Below, in pieces: positions 1 through 7,511 of a stretch of 64,000 bases of DNA. Origin of the DNA: an uncultured Flavobacterium sp. (GTDB taxonomy: Bacteria; Bacteroidota; Bacteroidia; Flavobacteriales; Flavobacteriaceae). The notes beneath the pieces are model-generated. The model was not told the origin of the DNA, made no database searches, and worked only from the letters and a program-made list of their open reading frames with translations. Numbering within the stretch: the first letter of the stretch is position 1; each line of letters begins with the position of its first letter. The stretch spans positions 186,001 to 250,000 of the forward strand of contig NZ_OX638201.1 of the NCBI RefSeq assembly GCF_951805225.1, given 5' to 3'. The translations under genes and the position numbers were made by a program.

Positions 1-17
1 TACTATTAAGATGTACT

Positions 18-647
18 TTATTTAATTTTTATCGCTTCGTCGAATTTTCCATTTTTACCATATAAACCTAAGTTTCCGTTTGATTCTAAAATATAATATT
101 CTCCATTTTCGTTATCATCTTGGTATTTTATTTTTCCTTTTATATTTGATTCAACGATTTCACTATCCATTTTACTGCCGTCTTTGAATGTAATTCTCAT
201 TATTTTTTTCTGAGATGAGTTTTTAAAAAGAACTAAAGTTCCGCCCATTAGACTTTTTTCACTACGCCATTTATTTAAAACTTCTCCGTCTATATCTTTT
301 GTTTTAGAAGTTATCACATCTTGACTTTCTGTCGATCCTATAATATTAATTTCTAAAGTTGGTGTAAAGTGTGTTGTAGCCCAAGCCATTCCTTCTGTCA
401 TATTTGGTATATGATAAAAGATCCAAAGCTTATTATATTCACCACGATCTTCTCGAATTTTCATGGCAATTTCTTGAAGAACTTCTTTACCAACTTTTTT
501 ATTCAAACTAACTTCAATATTGTTTTTACTTAAACTAGGATTAGGCTCTTCTTTTGTAATTTCCCACTTTACATCTTCAGGAATATTTGAGTTTTTTTTG
601 CAAGCGACGAAAATTAGAATTAGAAAAATGAATGAGATTTTTTTCAT
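18..647 (-). CDS. hypothetical lipoprotein
   Basis: The 209-residue product starts with a charged N-terminus, a short hydrophobic stretch and a lipobox (FVAC, Cys16), so it should be lipid-anchored in the envelope. The rest is soluble, with no transmembrane segment. The C-terminal part is rich in short beta-prone segments and ends in a GNLGLYGKNGKFDEA stretch. I do not recognise a family. It stands alone, convergent with nothing visible in the window, and is divergent from the hicB-like gene 200 bp away. Function unknown; the lipoprotein assignment is firm, the rest open. Confidence 0.75.
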   Translation of the reverse strand: MKKISFIFLILIFVACKKNSNIPEDVKWEITKEEPNPSLSKNNIEVSLNKKVGKEVLQEIAMKIREDRGEYNKLWIFYHIPNMTEGMAWATTHFTPTLEINIIGSTESQDVITSKTKDIDGEVLNKWRSEKSLMGGTLVLFKNSSQKKIMRITFKDGSKMDSEIVESNIKGKIKYQDDNENGEYYILESNGNLGLYGKNGKFDEAIKIK

Positions 648-746
648 GATTTAAGAGTTTAGTTCATATCAAATTATATTTTCAAAACTAACTCCTTTAA
701 ATTCAATGATTTTACGGAAATCCATAAATACTTGAATTAATTTAAG

Positions 747-766
747 ATATAACATTTTTGTTATAT
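747..766. promoter_or_regulatory. perfect inverted repeat upstream of hicB remnant locus
   Basis: Two 8-bp arms (ATATAACA and TGTTATAT) flank a TTTT spacer, and a further TGTTATA half-site follows at about 775. HicB proteins with a DNA-binding C-terminus bind palindromes in front of their own operon, so this is a plausible autoregulatory operator. That role is inferred from position only. Confidence 0.4.
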
Positions 767-782
767 AGCAGAAATGTTATAA

Positions 783-827
783 ATTTACTTAGCTAATAGT
801 ATTTTGAAAGCAGCAGGACTTAAATAA
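783..827 (+). pseudogene. C-terminal remnant of a HicA toxin
   Basis: One frame between stop codons reads LANSILKAAGLK followed by a stop. This matches the usual HicA C-terminus, in which a helix of the form ILKxAGL closes the dsRBD-like fold. No start codon or upstream HicA core (the conserved Gly-x-His region) can be found in the 135 bp before it, so the toxin appears deleted apart from its last 14 or so codons. It lies 28 bp before hicB, the normal toxin-antitoxin order. Confidence 0.5.
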
Positions 828-855
828 TTCTACAGCTTTTTACAATTTAATTCAG

Positions 856-1272
856 ATGAATATGAATACAGAAAAAAGGATAATTTCGGTTATTATTGAA
901 AAAACTTCTACAGGTTTTTCGGCTTATGCAAGAGAAATTGATGGATTGGCTACAGTAGGAAGTACAATATCTGAGATAAAAGCAAATTTTAACGAGGTCC
1001 TTCAATATCATGTAGAATATCTACAAGAACAAGGAGAAAAGGTTACAATCGCTGATTTCGATATTAGTTATCAAGTAGATTTAGAACAGGTATTTGATTA
1101 TTTTAGTGTAATCAATAAATCAGCTTTTGCAGAGCATTACGCAGGAATTAATCAAAGTTTATTCCGCCAATATACTAAAGGTTTAGCAACTTTGTCGAGT
1201 GATAAAATGTTGCAGATTTCTAAAGGTTTACACAAATTAGCAGATGAGTTAAGTGATCTGACTTTAGTGTAA
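856..1272 (+). CDS. hicB: HicB family antitoxin
   Basis: The 138-residue protein has the HicB layout. Residues 1 to about 60 form the partial RNase H-like fold (IISVIIEKTSTGFSAYAREI, then a GLATVG turn). The C-terminal half holds a helix-turn-helix-like segment (INQSLFRQYTKGLATLS) that would bind DNA. HicB antitoxins neutralise the HicA mRNA interferase and repress their operon. Here only a scrap of HicA remains upstream, so the gene is an orphan antitoxin or has become a plain regulator. ATG at 856 is used because the remnant stop lies just before it. Confidence 0.8.
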   Translation: MNMNTEKRIISVIIEKTSTGFSAYAREIDGLATVGSTISEIKANFNEVLQYHVEYLQEQGEKVTIADFDISYQVDLEQVFDYFSVINKSAFAEHYAGINQSLFRQYTKGLATLSSDKMLQISKGLHKLADELSDLTLV

Positions 1273-1323
1273 GTATAATTAGGTAAGTTATTTTTGGAGA
1301 TAAAAGCTAATTAAAACCTAAAA

Positions 1324-1406
1324 GCTCTAGCCCTGATAGAAGCGGTATCCTTTTACTGGCTTCTTTAGCCAGGAAAAGATACAAGTGGATAGCAGGAAAC
1401 AGCTCT
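1324..1406 (+). repeat. structured intergenic element, copy 1
   Basis: One of three copies in the window (also 51986-52062 and, on the minus strand, 63221-63298). It has an outer pair (CCTG with CAGG) around GATAG blocks and an inner hairpin in which TATCCTTTT-CTGGCT pairs with AGCCAG-AAAAGATA. The distal part of the inner stem differs between copies but stays complementary, which suggests selection on structure. It lies in the 290-bp gap before prfA, and nothing else was seen there. Confidence 0.6.
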
Positions 1407-1563
1407 AAAAAAGATATAGCGAATAGGCAGTTCTGATAATTATCGAGATCGAAAAAACGATCCTAATTCCACTAAAAATTAGCCTTAAAAAACTCAAAAG
1501 GTTATTGGTAGAATTTTAAACAAAAATTTCGTAATTTTGCACTCCAATAAAAGGAATTAGAAA

Positions 1564-2640
1564 ATGTTAGATAGACTTCAAATAGTAAAACAACGTTTTG
1601 ACGAGATTTCGGATTTGATTATCCAGCCGGATGTTATTTCTGATCAGAAACGTTATGTGCAATTGAATCAAGAGTACAAAAACTTGAAAGCATTGGCTGA
1701 AAAGCGTGATGAATATGTGCTTTTGATGGCTAATATAGATGAGGCAAACGAAATTATTGCTGACGGAAGTGATGCAGATATGGTCGAAATGGCCAAAATG
1801 CAACTAGATGAAGCAAAAGAAAGATTGCCGGAACTTGAGGAAGAAATCAAGTTTATGTTGATCCCTAAAGATCCTGAAGATGCTAAAAACGTGATGGTCG
1901 AGATTCGTGCCGGAACGGGTGGAGATGAAGCAAGTATCTTTGCAGGAGATTTATTTAGAATGTATACTAAATATTGTGAGAATCAGGGTTGGAGAACTTC
2001 TGTGGTAGATATGAACGAAGGAACTTCTGGAGGTTTCAAAGAGGTTATTTTTGAAGTTTCGGGAGAGGATGTTTACGGAACTTTGAAGTTTGAAGCTGGT
2101 GTTCACCGTGTACAACGTGTTCCTCAGACTGAAACGCAAGGTCGTGTGCATACATCTGCAGCTACTGTTATGGTTTTGCCGGAAGCAGAAGAGTTTGATG
2201 TACAAATTGATATGAACGATGTTCGTGTTGATTTCTTCTGTTCATCTGGACCTGGAGGACAATCTGTAAATACGACGAAATCTGCTGTACGTTTAACGCA
2301 CATTCCAACTGGATTGGTGGCGCAATGTCAGGATCAGAAATCACAACACAAGAATAAAGATAAAGCGTTGAACGTTTTACGTTCTCGTTTGTACGAACAA
2401 GAATTGGCTAAAAAAGAAGCTGAAGATGCTACAAAACGTACTTCTCAGGTTAGTTCTGGAGACAGATCGGCTAAGATTCGTACTTACAACTACGCACAAG
2501 GTCGTGTGACGGATCACAGAGTTGGTTTGACACTTTACGATCTAGGAAATATCATGAATGGTGACATTCAGAAAATTGTTGCCGAGTTACAATTGGTTAA
2601 CAATATGGAGAAATTAAAAGAAGCTTCAGAGGTTTTCTAA
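1564..2640 (+). CDS. prfA: peptide chain release factor 1
   Basis: Class I release factor that recognises UAA and UAG in the ribosomal A site and triggers peptide release. The 358-residue length is normal for RF1. The GGQ motif that reaches the peptidyl transferase centre is at residues 231-233 within SSGPGGQSVNTT, and the RF1-type recognition tripeptide region appears as PQT at 187-189 (PxT class) rather than the SPF of RF2. Domain 1 (residues 1-100) is helical. It is a single gene, followed by a terminator at 2703 and by repeats. Confidence 0.97.
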   Translation: MLDRLQIVKQRFDEISDLIIQPDVISDQKRYVQLNQEYKNLKALAEKRDEYVLLMANIDEANEIIADGSDADMVEMAKMQLDEAKERLPELEEEIKFMLIPKDPEDAKNVMVEIRAGTGGDEASIFAGDLFRMYTKYCENQGWRTSVVDMNEGTSGGFKEVIFEVSGEDVYGTLKFEAGVHRVQRVPQTETQGRVHTSAATVMVLPEAEEFDVQIDMNDVRVDFFCSSGPGGQSVNTTKSAVRLTHIPTGLVAQCQDQKSQHKNKDKALNVLRSRLYEQELAKKEAEDATKRTSQVSSGDRSAKIRTYNYAQGRVTDHRVGLTLYDLGNIMNGDIQKIVAELQLVNNMEKLKEASEVF

Positions 2641-2641
2641 T

Positions 2642-2931
2642 TTGAGGTTCTAAGGTTCTGAGATACTTAGTTGCTAAGCTTTTCTTAGAATGATAAAAAT
2701 TAAAGTCGAACTTATGTTCGGCTTTTTTTGTTTTTGGATGTAAGATATTTTGACTTTTTTTGTAAAAACGAGATTTTAAAACAAAACTTTGTTTCGGGAT
2801 TTCTGGTTGTAAAACGTGATGTTTACGAATCTTAATTAAGGACAATACTACAGCGTACTTTTATGAAGTAAGATTTATAACATTTTTTAATAAAACTTAG
2901 ATACTTAAGAACTTAGTGTCTGAGAATCTCA
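2642..2931. repeat. inverted pair of 8-bp-period GGTTCTGA arrays
   Basis: Positions 2642-2680 repeat an 8-mer of the type GAGGTTCT, and 2894-2931 carry the complementary version (ACTTAGATACTTAAGAACTT), so the gap between prfA and the DUF5723 gene is bracketed by an imperfect inverted repeat. The same family recurs at 4358, 20236, 21500, 22410 and 63131. Apart from this and the prfA terminator, the 385-bp gap shows no gene. Confidence 0.6.
2703..2729 (+). terminator. prfA terminator
   Basis: AGTCGAAC and GTTCGGCT pair around a TTAT loop and are followed by a run of seven T. Confidence 0.75.
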
Positions 2932-3025
2932 AAAAAGCTTTAATTGATCAAAGATTAATTGAGGCTTTTTTTTCTGAATTTTTTGTTAAATATTTGTTCG
3001 ACCAACCAACCAATTAAAATATTTT

Positions 3026-4357
3026 ATGAAAAAAGCTTTATTATTATGTTGCTTCTTAGGAAGCATTTTTTATGCCGACGCACAATCGTATTTTGGATTC
3101 AGAGATGATAATTACGCCGGAATTCAGAGTGTGTTATTTAATCCGTCTGCTGTTGTAGATTCTAAATACAAAGCTGATGTTACTCTTTTTTCAGCAAGCG
3201 CAACAGGACAAAATGATTTGTATGGAGTTAATTTTCCGGAAGTACTAGGCGGAGGTTATGATTTTGATAAAGAGGCGAATAAAAATATTAAGAATAATAA
3301 TAGAGGAAATTTCAATGTCGATATTCTGGGACCTTCGTTTATGCTAAATATTACAGATGAGCATAGTATTGCGATTTTTTCAAGAGTACGAAGTATTAGT
3401 AATCTTGTAAATATAAACGGAGAACTTTTTGACGAGGCAAATAAGGACACTGATCTTTCAAAAAGCTTTTTTATAACAGGCGGAAATCCTAATGTGGTTA
3501 CTAATTCCTGGGCAGAGATTGGAGCGAGTTACGGTACGATATTATTGAATGAGGAAGACCATTTTATCAAAGCCGGTATTACGGTTAAATATTTAATGGC
3601 GGGCACAAATGGTTATATTAACGGAAGTAATCTGAGTGTTGCTTTTAATAAAAATGATGCCGATCCGTCTTTGAGTGAATATAACTCGACCGGAACTTTA
3701 AAAACGGCTGCAAGTTATAATTATGAAAACGGAAACGATCCTAAATTTAATACTGCTTTTGGAGGAGTGGGACTTGATCTTGGTTTTACATATGAATATC
3801 GTACCAATTGCCATACTTGCAGAGGAAACAGATATAAGTTTAAAGCTGCCGTTTCGGTGACGGATATAGGGAAACTTAATTATAAAAACATTATCGAGAA
3901 CACCTACGATCTAACCGGAAAAGTTACGCAGGCAGACCTTGATAATGCAGATAATATATTTGATTTTTTTAATTCAAATTATACTAAAATTGCAACTAGA
4001 AAAGGTGTACAAGCCAATTTACCAACTACTTTGCATTCTAATTTTGACTGGAATATTGATCAGCGATTTTATCTGAATTTAAGCGGCGATTTTGGCTTGA
4101 TTGATGCTCAGAAAATGAACGGAACTGCAATTGCTAATTCGGTTACGTTTACGCCGAGATATGAAACCAGACAATTTAGTTTTTATGTACCAGTAACCTG
4201 GATGCAATATAGCGGTACTCAAATAGGAACCGGTTTTAGAGCTGGTCCATTGTTTATAGGTTCGGGATCTTTAATTTCTAATTTGTTTTCAAACAATTCC
4301 AAAGCATGTAATTTGTATGTTGGTTTAAAATTACCAATTTATCAAAATTATAACTAG
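3026..4357 (+). CDS. DUF5723 family outer-membrane barrel
   Basis: The 443-residue product has a signal peptide ending in ADAQ (about residue 20). The mature start QSYFGFRDDNYAGIQSVLFN is characteristic of the DUF5723 family of Bacteroidota, which is predicted to form a beta-barrel in the outer membrane. Alternating aromatic and polar segments run to the end, and the last residues resemble a barrel strand. It is a paralog of the N-terminal 450 residues of the gene at 11416, sharing the DNYAG and SVLFNP motifs, but lacks that protein's calcium-repeat and OmpA parts. Function unknown. It is a single gene between repeat arrays. Confidence 0.8.
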   Translation: MKKALLLCCFLGSIFYADAQSYFGFRDDNYAGIQSVLFNPSAVVDSKYKADVTLFSASATGQNDLYGVNFPEVLGGGYDFDKEANKNIKNNNRGNFNVDILGPSFMLNITDEHSIAIFSRVRSISNLVNINGELFDEANKDTDLSKSFFITGGNPNVVTNSWAEIGASYGTILLNEEDHFIKAGITVKYLMAGTNGYINGSNLSVAFNKNDADPSLSEYNSTGTLKTAASYNYENGNDPKFNTAFGGVGLDLGFTYEYRTNCHTCRGNRYKFKAAVSVTDIGKLNYKNIIENTYDLTGKVTQADLDNADNIFDFFNSNYTKIATRKGVQANLPTTLHSNFDWNIDQRFYLNLSGDFGLIDAQKMNGTAIANSVTFTPRYETRQFSFYVPVTWMQYSGTQIGTGFRAGPLFIGSGSLISNLFSNNSKACNLYVGLKLPIYQNYN

Positions 4358-4602
4358 AAGGTTCTGAGGTTCTGAGTTGCTGAGGTTCTAAGTTTTTTTA
4401 GGCTCAAAGTTGCAAAGGTTCAAAGGGACAAAGGTTTTTTGTAGAGATGCACAGCAGTGCATCTTAAAATCTCTAGGTTTTAAAAAAACAAAAGACCCTG
4501 TTTCACCAATGTGAAACAGGGTCTTTTTTGGTTCAGACAAAGTCTTGTTTTAAGTTTACAAATAAATCTTAGAACCTTAGTGACTTAGTACCTCAGAACC
4601 TT
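4358..4602. repeat. GGTTCTGA and CAAAGGTT arrays with inverted partner
   Basis: Positions 4358-4434 form an 8-bp-period array that passes from GAGGTTCT units to CAAAGGTT units. The reverse-complement version lies at 4567-4602. Between them are a short palindrome (GATGCAC with GTGCATC, 4446-4464) and a strong terminator. The remaining 200 bp to 4815 show no gene. Confidence 0.6.
4490..4529. terminator. strong hairpin terminator
   Basis: AAAGACCCTGTTTCAC pairs perfectly with GTGAAACAGGGTCTTT and a T run follows. A-rich and T-rich flanks make it usable from both strands, serving the DUF5723 gene and the convergent stress block. Confidence 0.85.
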
Positions 4603-4815
4603 AAAATATATAGTGAAGGATATTAACTGTTTAACCGTTTGTCTACAAGAAACGTATAAAGCAAGTTAGATACCTAGAAATACTCGTGTAAATTCAAAAC
4701 ATTTATATAGATTAGAGTACATGTACACACCGTTCTTTAATACTATATCGGTTAGTTTCTTTTCCATAATACATAAAATTTAGTTTAGACAATACTCTAT
4801 CGATGATTCTTTTTA

Positions 4816-5160
4816 TTATGCTTCCTCTTTTGAGGATTCATGTGGTTTTGAAACTAAATTGGTTACGACAAGCTGTAACAACGATCCGAAGATATTCTTG
4901 AAAGTCGAAGTGCTTTTGCCAACCACAAATCTTTTTGCGAGATAACCAATTCCGATGCTAATCGCAGATTGTGCCAAATTGCTTTTAAAACCCACAGTTT
5001 CGTTAATTTCCTCGACTGTGTTTCTGATGAGGTTTAGAGGTTTTAAATTATCCTTAATCTCATCTATTTCATCTTTAATAGCGCACCATTCTGCATCCTG
5101 TCGGATTTCCAGTTGTTCTATCATCTGATTTAATGAATCAATAGTATAAATAGTTTCCAT
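4816..5160 (-). CDS. hypothetical protein of the stress block
   Basis: The 114-residue protein has an N-terminal helical, coiled-coil-like region (METIYTIDSLNQMIEQLEIR onward) and a C-terminal glycine-containing hydrophobic stretch (SAISIGIGYLAKRFVVG and a second segment near GSLLQLVVTNLV). That makes it a likely small membrane-associated protein. ATG at 5160 is chosen over the TTG at 5184, which would touch the stop of the preceding gene and add eight basic residues of no clear value. It follows the holin-like gene directly, so the two are probably co-transcribed. Function unknown. Confidence 0.7.
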   Translation of the reverse strand: METIYTIDSLNQMIEQLEIRQDAEWCAIKDEIDEIKDNLKPLNLIRNTVEEINETVGFKSNLAQSAISIGIGYLAKRFVVGKSTSTFKNIFGSLLQLVVTNLVSKPHESSKEEA

Positions 5161-5184
5161 AACAGTCTTTTTTAGTTTTATCAA

Positions 5185-5568
5185 TTAGTTTAAATCAGTT
5201 TTTGGTTTCTCTTTTTTAGTTTCTTTTAGAATACTGGTAATAATCATATTACCAATAGGAGTTTTAATCAGTTTGTGCTGCGTTTTGAGCATCACTATGG
5301 CAACAATTAAGTAAAAAAGCGCCATGATAAAAAAACCGTAATAATACTCTCCAAGTTCTTTTCCAATCCATAAACTAATCCCAATATTCAGGAACAAGGT
5401 AAAAAATGCAACAACAGCGCCTACTGCGATCTTTGATGTCAATGTCGATAAAACATCGGCTGATGTTGATACCGTTTTGAGTTTAATTAATTCTAAACTC
5501 GTTTTGGTATAATTTTCTGCTTTCTCATAAAGATTTAAGTTCTCGTTTGTTGTTGCATTTGATTCCAT
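5185..5568 (-). CDS. phage-holin-superfamily-like membrane protein
   Basis: The 127-residue protein has a helical N-terminus (about 1-45), then two hydrophobic segments (near IAVGAVVAFFTLFLNIGISL and YGFFIMALFYLIVAIVML), then a basic and Glu/Lys-rich tail. This is the layout of the DUF1469 / holin superfamily III proteins that commonly sit beside YtxH proteins in Bacteroidota. No lytic gene is near, so a stress-related membrane role is more likely than a phage one. It lies 34 bp after the YtxH gene on the same strand. Confidence 0.7.
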   Translation of the reverse strand: MESNATTNENLNLYEKAENYTKTSLELIKLKTVSTSADVLSTLTSKIAVGAVVAFFTLFLNIGISLWIGKELGEYYYGFFIMALFYLIVAIVMLKTQHKLIKTPIGNMIITSILKETKKEKPKTDLN

Positions 5569-5602
5569 GATAGAGGGTATTTATGGTTTAAAAAGTTCAC
5601 TT

Positions 5603-5887
5603 TTAATAGTTCGTTTTTACAGTCTTTGCTTCGTCTTTAATAGTGTTGAAGTCTTCTTTTGCCTGATTAAATTTTGCTTTTCCTTCCTCAAGGATATCTT
5701 TACCATTTGAAGTAATTGAACTTACAATTCCGTCAAATTTGGTTTTTGCTTTATCTCCGTAATCTTTCGATTTATCTGAGATTTTTTTTCTTGTATTTGA
5801 ACCTTTGTCCGGTGCAAATAAAACTCCTAAAAATGCTCCTGCAGCTGCAGCTCCTAAAATTCCTAAAATTGTGTTACTCGTTTTCAT
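5603..5887 (-). CDS. YtxH domain-containing protein
   Basis: The 94-residue protein opens with MKTSNTILGILGAAAAGAFL, a glycine/alanine-rich membrane segment, followed by FAPDKGSNTRKKI, the signature of YtxH family proteins. The remainder is a Lys/Glu/Asp-rich amphipathic helix of the type seen in LEA-like stress proteins. Members are induced by general stress in many bacteria; the precise function is unknown. It is part of the minus-strand run 6091 to 4816. Confidence 0.9.
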   Translation of the reverse strand: MKTSNTILGILGAAAAGAFLGVLFAPDKGSNTRKKISDKSKDYGDKAKTKFDGIVSSITSNGKDILEEGKAKFNQAKEDFNTIKDEAKTVKTNY

Positions 5888-5938
5888 AATATTTGATTTT
5901 AATAGATTGATATAAATTATTTTAATAGTTTGTGATTT

Positions 5939-6091
5939 TTAAATTTCGCGACCTTTGATCAGTCTGAATAGTATTGCGATTATGGCAATTACAAGCAGAA
6001 TATGAATAATGCTTCCCAGGCTGTAAACAAAGAATCCTAAAGCCCACAGAATAACAAGTATTACTGCGATTGTGTATAATAAATTAGACAT
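5939..6091 (-). CDS. lmo0937 family small membrane protein
   Basis: This short ORF encodes 50 residues starting MSNLLYTIAVILVILWALGF. It has two hydrophobic helices separated by a YSLGSIIH turn and ends in RLIKGREI. This is the layout of the lmo0937 family, small membrane proteins found with general stress genes. It lies 51 bp upstream of the YtxH gene on the same strand and was identified by reading the frame directly. Confidence 0.85.
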   Translation of the reverse strand: MSNLLYTIAVILVILWALGFFVYSLGSIIHILLVIAIIAILFRLIKGREI

Positions 6092-6128
6092 GGTTTCTAT
6101 CTTAATGGTTAATAATTAATTCTTGTTT

Positions 6129-6770
6129 TTAATTTAACTTATACGAAAGGTATAATGTCAAATTACTGTTTTTTGCATCTGGAAAAGTATAAGTTGTTCC
6201 TGCAAAAGTTCTTTCTTTTCCAACAGTTGTTAAACCGTAATTGTAACGTAAACCAATGCTTATTGGGTTAAAATCTACTCCGACACCTGCTGATAAACCA
6301 GCATCAAACTTGTTCAAATCTTCAGTGTCAATTTGTTGATCGAAAACAACATCTCCTTCACCTGTAACTTTAGAATCTACTAAGTAAGAAGCATAACCAC
6401 CGGCATGAACGTTGAAGTTTTTAGTGATATTAACTCTTACCAATAAAGGAACTTCGATATAGTTTAATCTAAATTTTGCATTTCCGCTTGCAAAAACATT
6501 GTTGTAATCCAGTTCAGCACCTTTTGTAGTAAACAAAATCTCTGGTTGAATGGCTACAAAATCTGAAATAGGTAATGTGGCATAAACTCCGGCGTTGAAA
6601 CCGTATAATACATTGTCGTCATTAGCATCATTTTGATATAGATTAGACATGTTAAATCCCCCTTTTACACCAAATTCGGTGTTGACATTATTGTCCTGAG
6701 CGTGCAGCATTCCAAATGAAGCTGTTAAAAAAAGGGTTAAGGCGCATAAAAAATTTGATTGCAATTTCAT
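6129..6770 (-). CDS. outer membrane beta-barrel protein
   Basis: The 213-residue protein has a signal peptide ending in LHAQ (about residue 24). It then shows FGVKGGFNMSNLY and strands alternating hydrophobic and polar residues through to the C-terminal TLYLSYKLN, which ends in a barrel strand. This is the PorT-like OMP_b-brl_2 type, an eight-stranded barrel common in Bacteroidota. The ligand is unknown. It is preceded by the DUF4142 lipoprotein and followed by the small stress genes, all on the minus strand. Confidence 0.85.
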   Translation of the reverse strand: MKLQSNFLCALTLFLTASFGMLHAQDNNVNTEFGVKGGFNMSNLYQNDANDDNVLYGFNAGVYATLPISDFVAIQPEILFTTKGAELDYNNVFASGNAKFRLNYIEVPLLVRVNITKNFNVHAGGYASYLVDSKVTGEGDVVFDQQIDTEDLNKFDAGLSAGVGVDFNPISIGLRYNYGLTTVGKERTFAGTTYTFPDAKNSNLTLYLSYKLN

Positions 6771-6808
6771 AGTTAAAAAATTTAGTTAATTAATAATAGT
6801 ATCGGCGT

Positions 6809-7378
6809 TTAGATATATTCTTTGTTAATTCGCTCCGTTTCCCTCAAGAGCTCATATTGTTCAGGCAAATACTGTAATACCAACTTTAGAATTGTTTTAT
6901 CGTTTGTTTCTTTTGATATCGATTCAAACAAATCTATCTGTTCGTTCAAAGATTGAGACATTGAGTTTAGATATGCTTTCTTAAAAGCGTCATCCGTTAC
7001 GTCAATAAGATCATAAAGATCTCTTTTGTGCGTCGCATTTATTTCGGTTATAATGATTAGCTTTTTATTGGCTATTTTATTTACTTCCTCTAATAAACTG
7101 CTTTGATTTAACTCAATCTTTTTACTTAATTCCTGTATTTTAATTTCTGAACTTTTTTGTTGTGCAATTTGACTTTTCGAAATAATTGTTTTACTCACAT
7201 TTGCCGTTGCAATAAAAAAAAAGGCTTCAATTTCTTCTTTTTCATTTTTTATAAAAGTTTCATTTTTCAAAGTTGTTTCTATTGGATTAGTTTTTCTGCA
7301 AGATGACATACAAACTATTATTATCAATAAAAAAACGGCTTTAATAAATGCTGCTTTTAAGGGGGGAATTGCTTTCAT
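6809..7378 (-). CDS. DUF4142-like lipoprotein
   Basis: The 189-residue protein has a signal segment and a lipobox (MSSC, Cys27). The remainder is nearly all helical, with a ferritin-like four-helix layout: EAFFFIATANVSKTIISKSQ, then IQELSKKIELNQSSLLEEV, then two more long helices. That agrees with DUF4142, a family of periplasmic helical proteins often found in stress clusters. No metal-binding motif is obvious. Neighbours are the barrel gene (38 bp downstream) and the histidine kinase upstream. Confidence 0.7.
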   Translation of the reverse strand: MKAIPPLKAAFIKAVFLLIIIVCMSSCRKTNPIETTLKNETFIKNEKEEIEAFFFIATANVSKTIISKSQIAQQKSSEIKIQELSKKIELNQSSLLEEVNKIANKKLIIITEINATHKRDLYDLIDVTDDAFKKAYLNSMSQSLNEQIDLFESISKETNDKTILKLVLQYLPEQYELLRETERINKEYI

Positions 7379-7511
7379 TATTACTTCTTAAAGTATTACA
7401 TTACAAAGATGCTAACGAATGAAAGATTTTGCTTTACAGCATAAAAAAGAAACGTTATATAATTCCCATAATGGATTTATATAACGCTTATTATGTAGTT
7501 GTTGAAGAGGT

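Noticed and set aside
5161..5184. TTG start extending the 114-residue stress-block protein
   Set aside because: It would begin at the stop of the preceding gene and add a basic octapeptide; ATG at 5160 gives a normal start.
5185..5568. Holin as sign of a prophage
   Set aside because: No phage structural, lysis or integrase gene nearby; neighbours are stress-type small membrane proteins.
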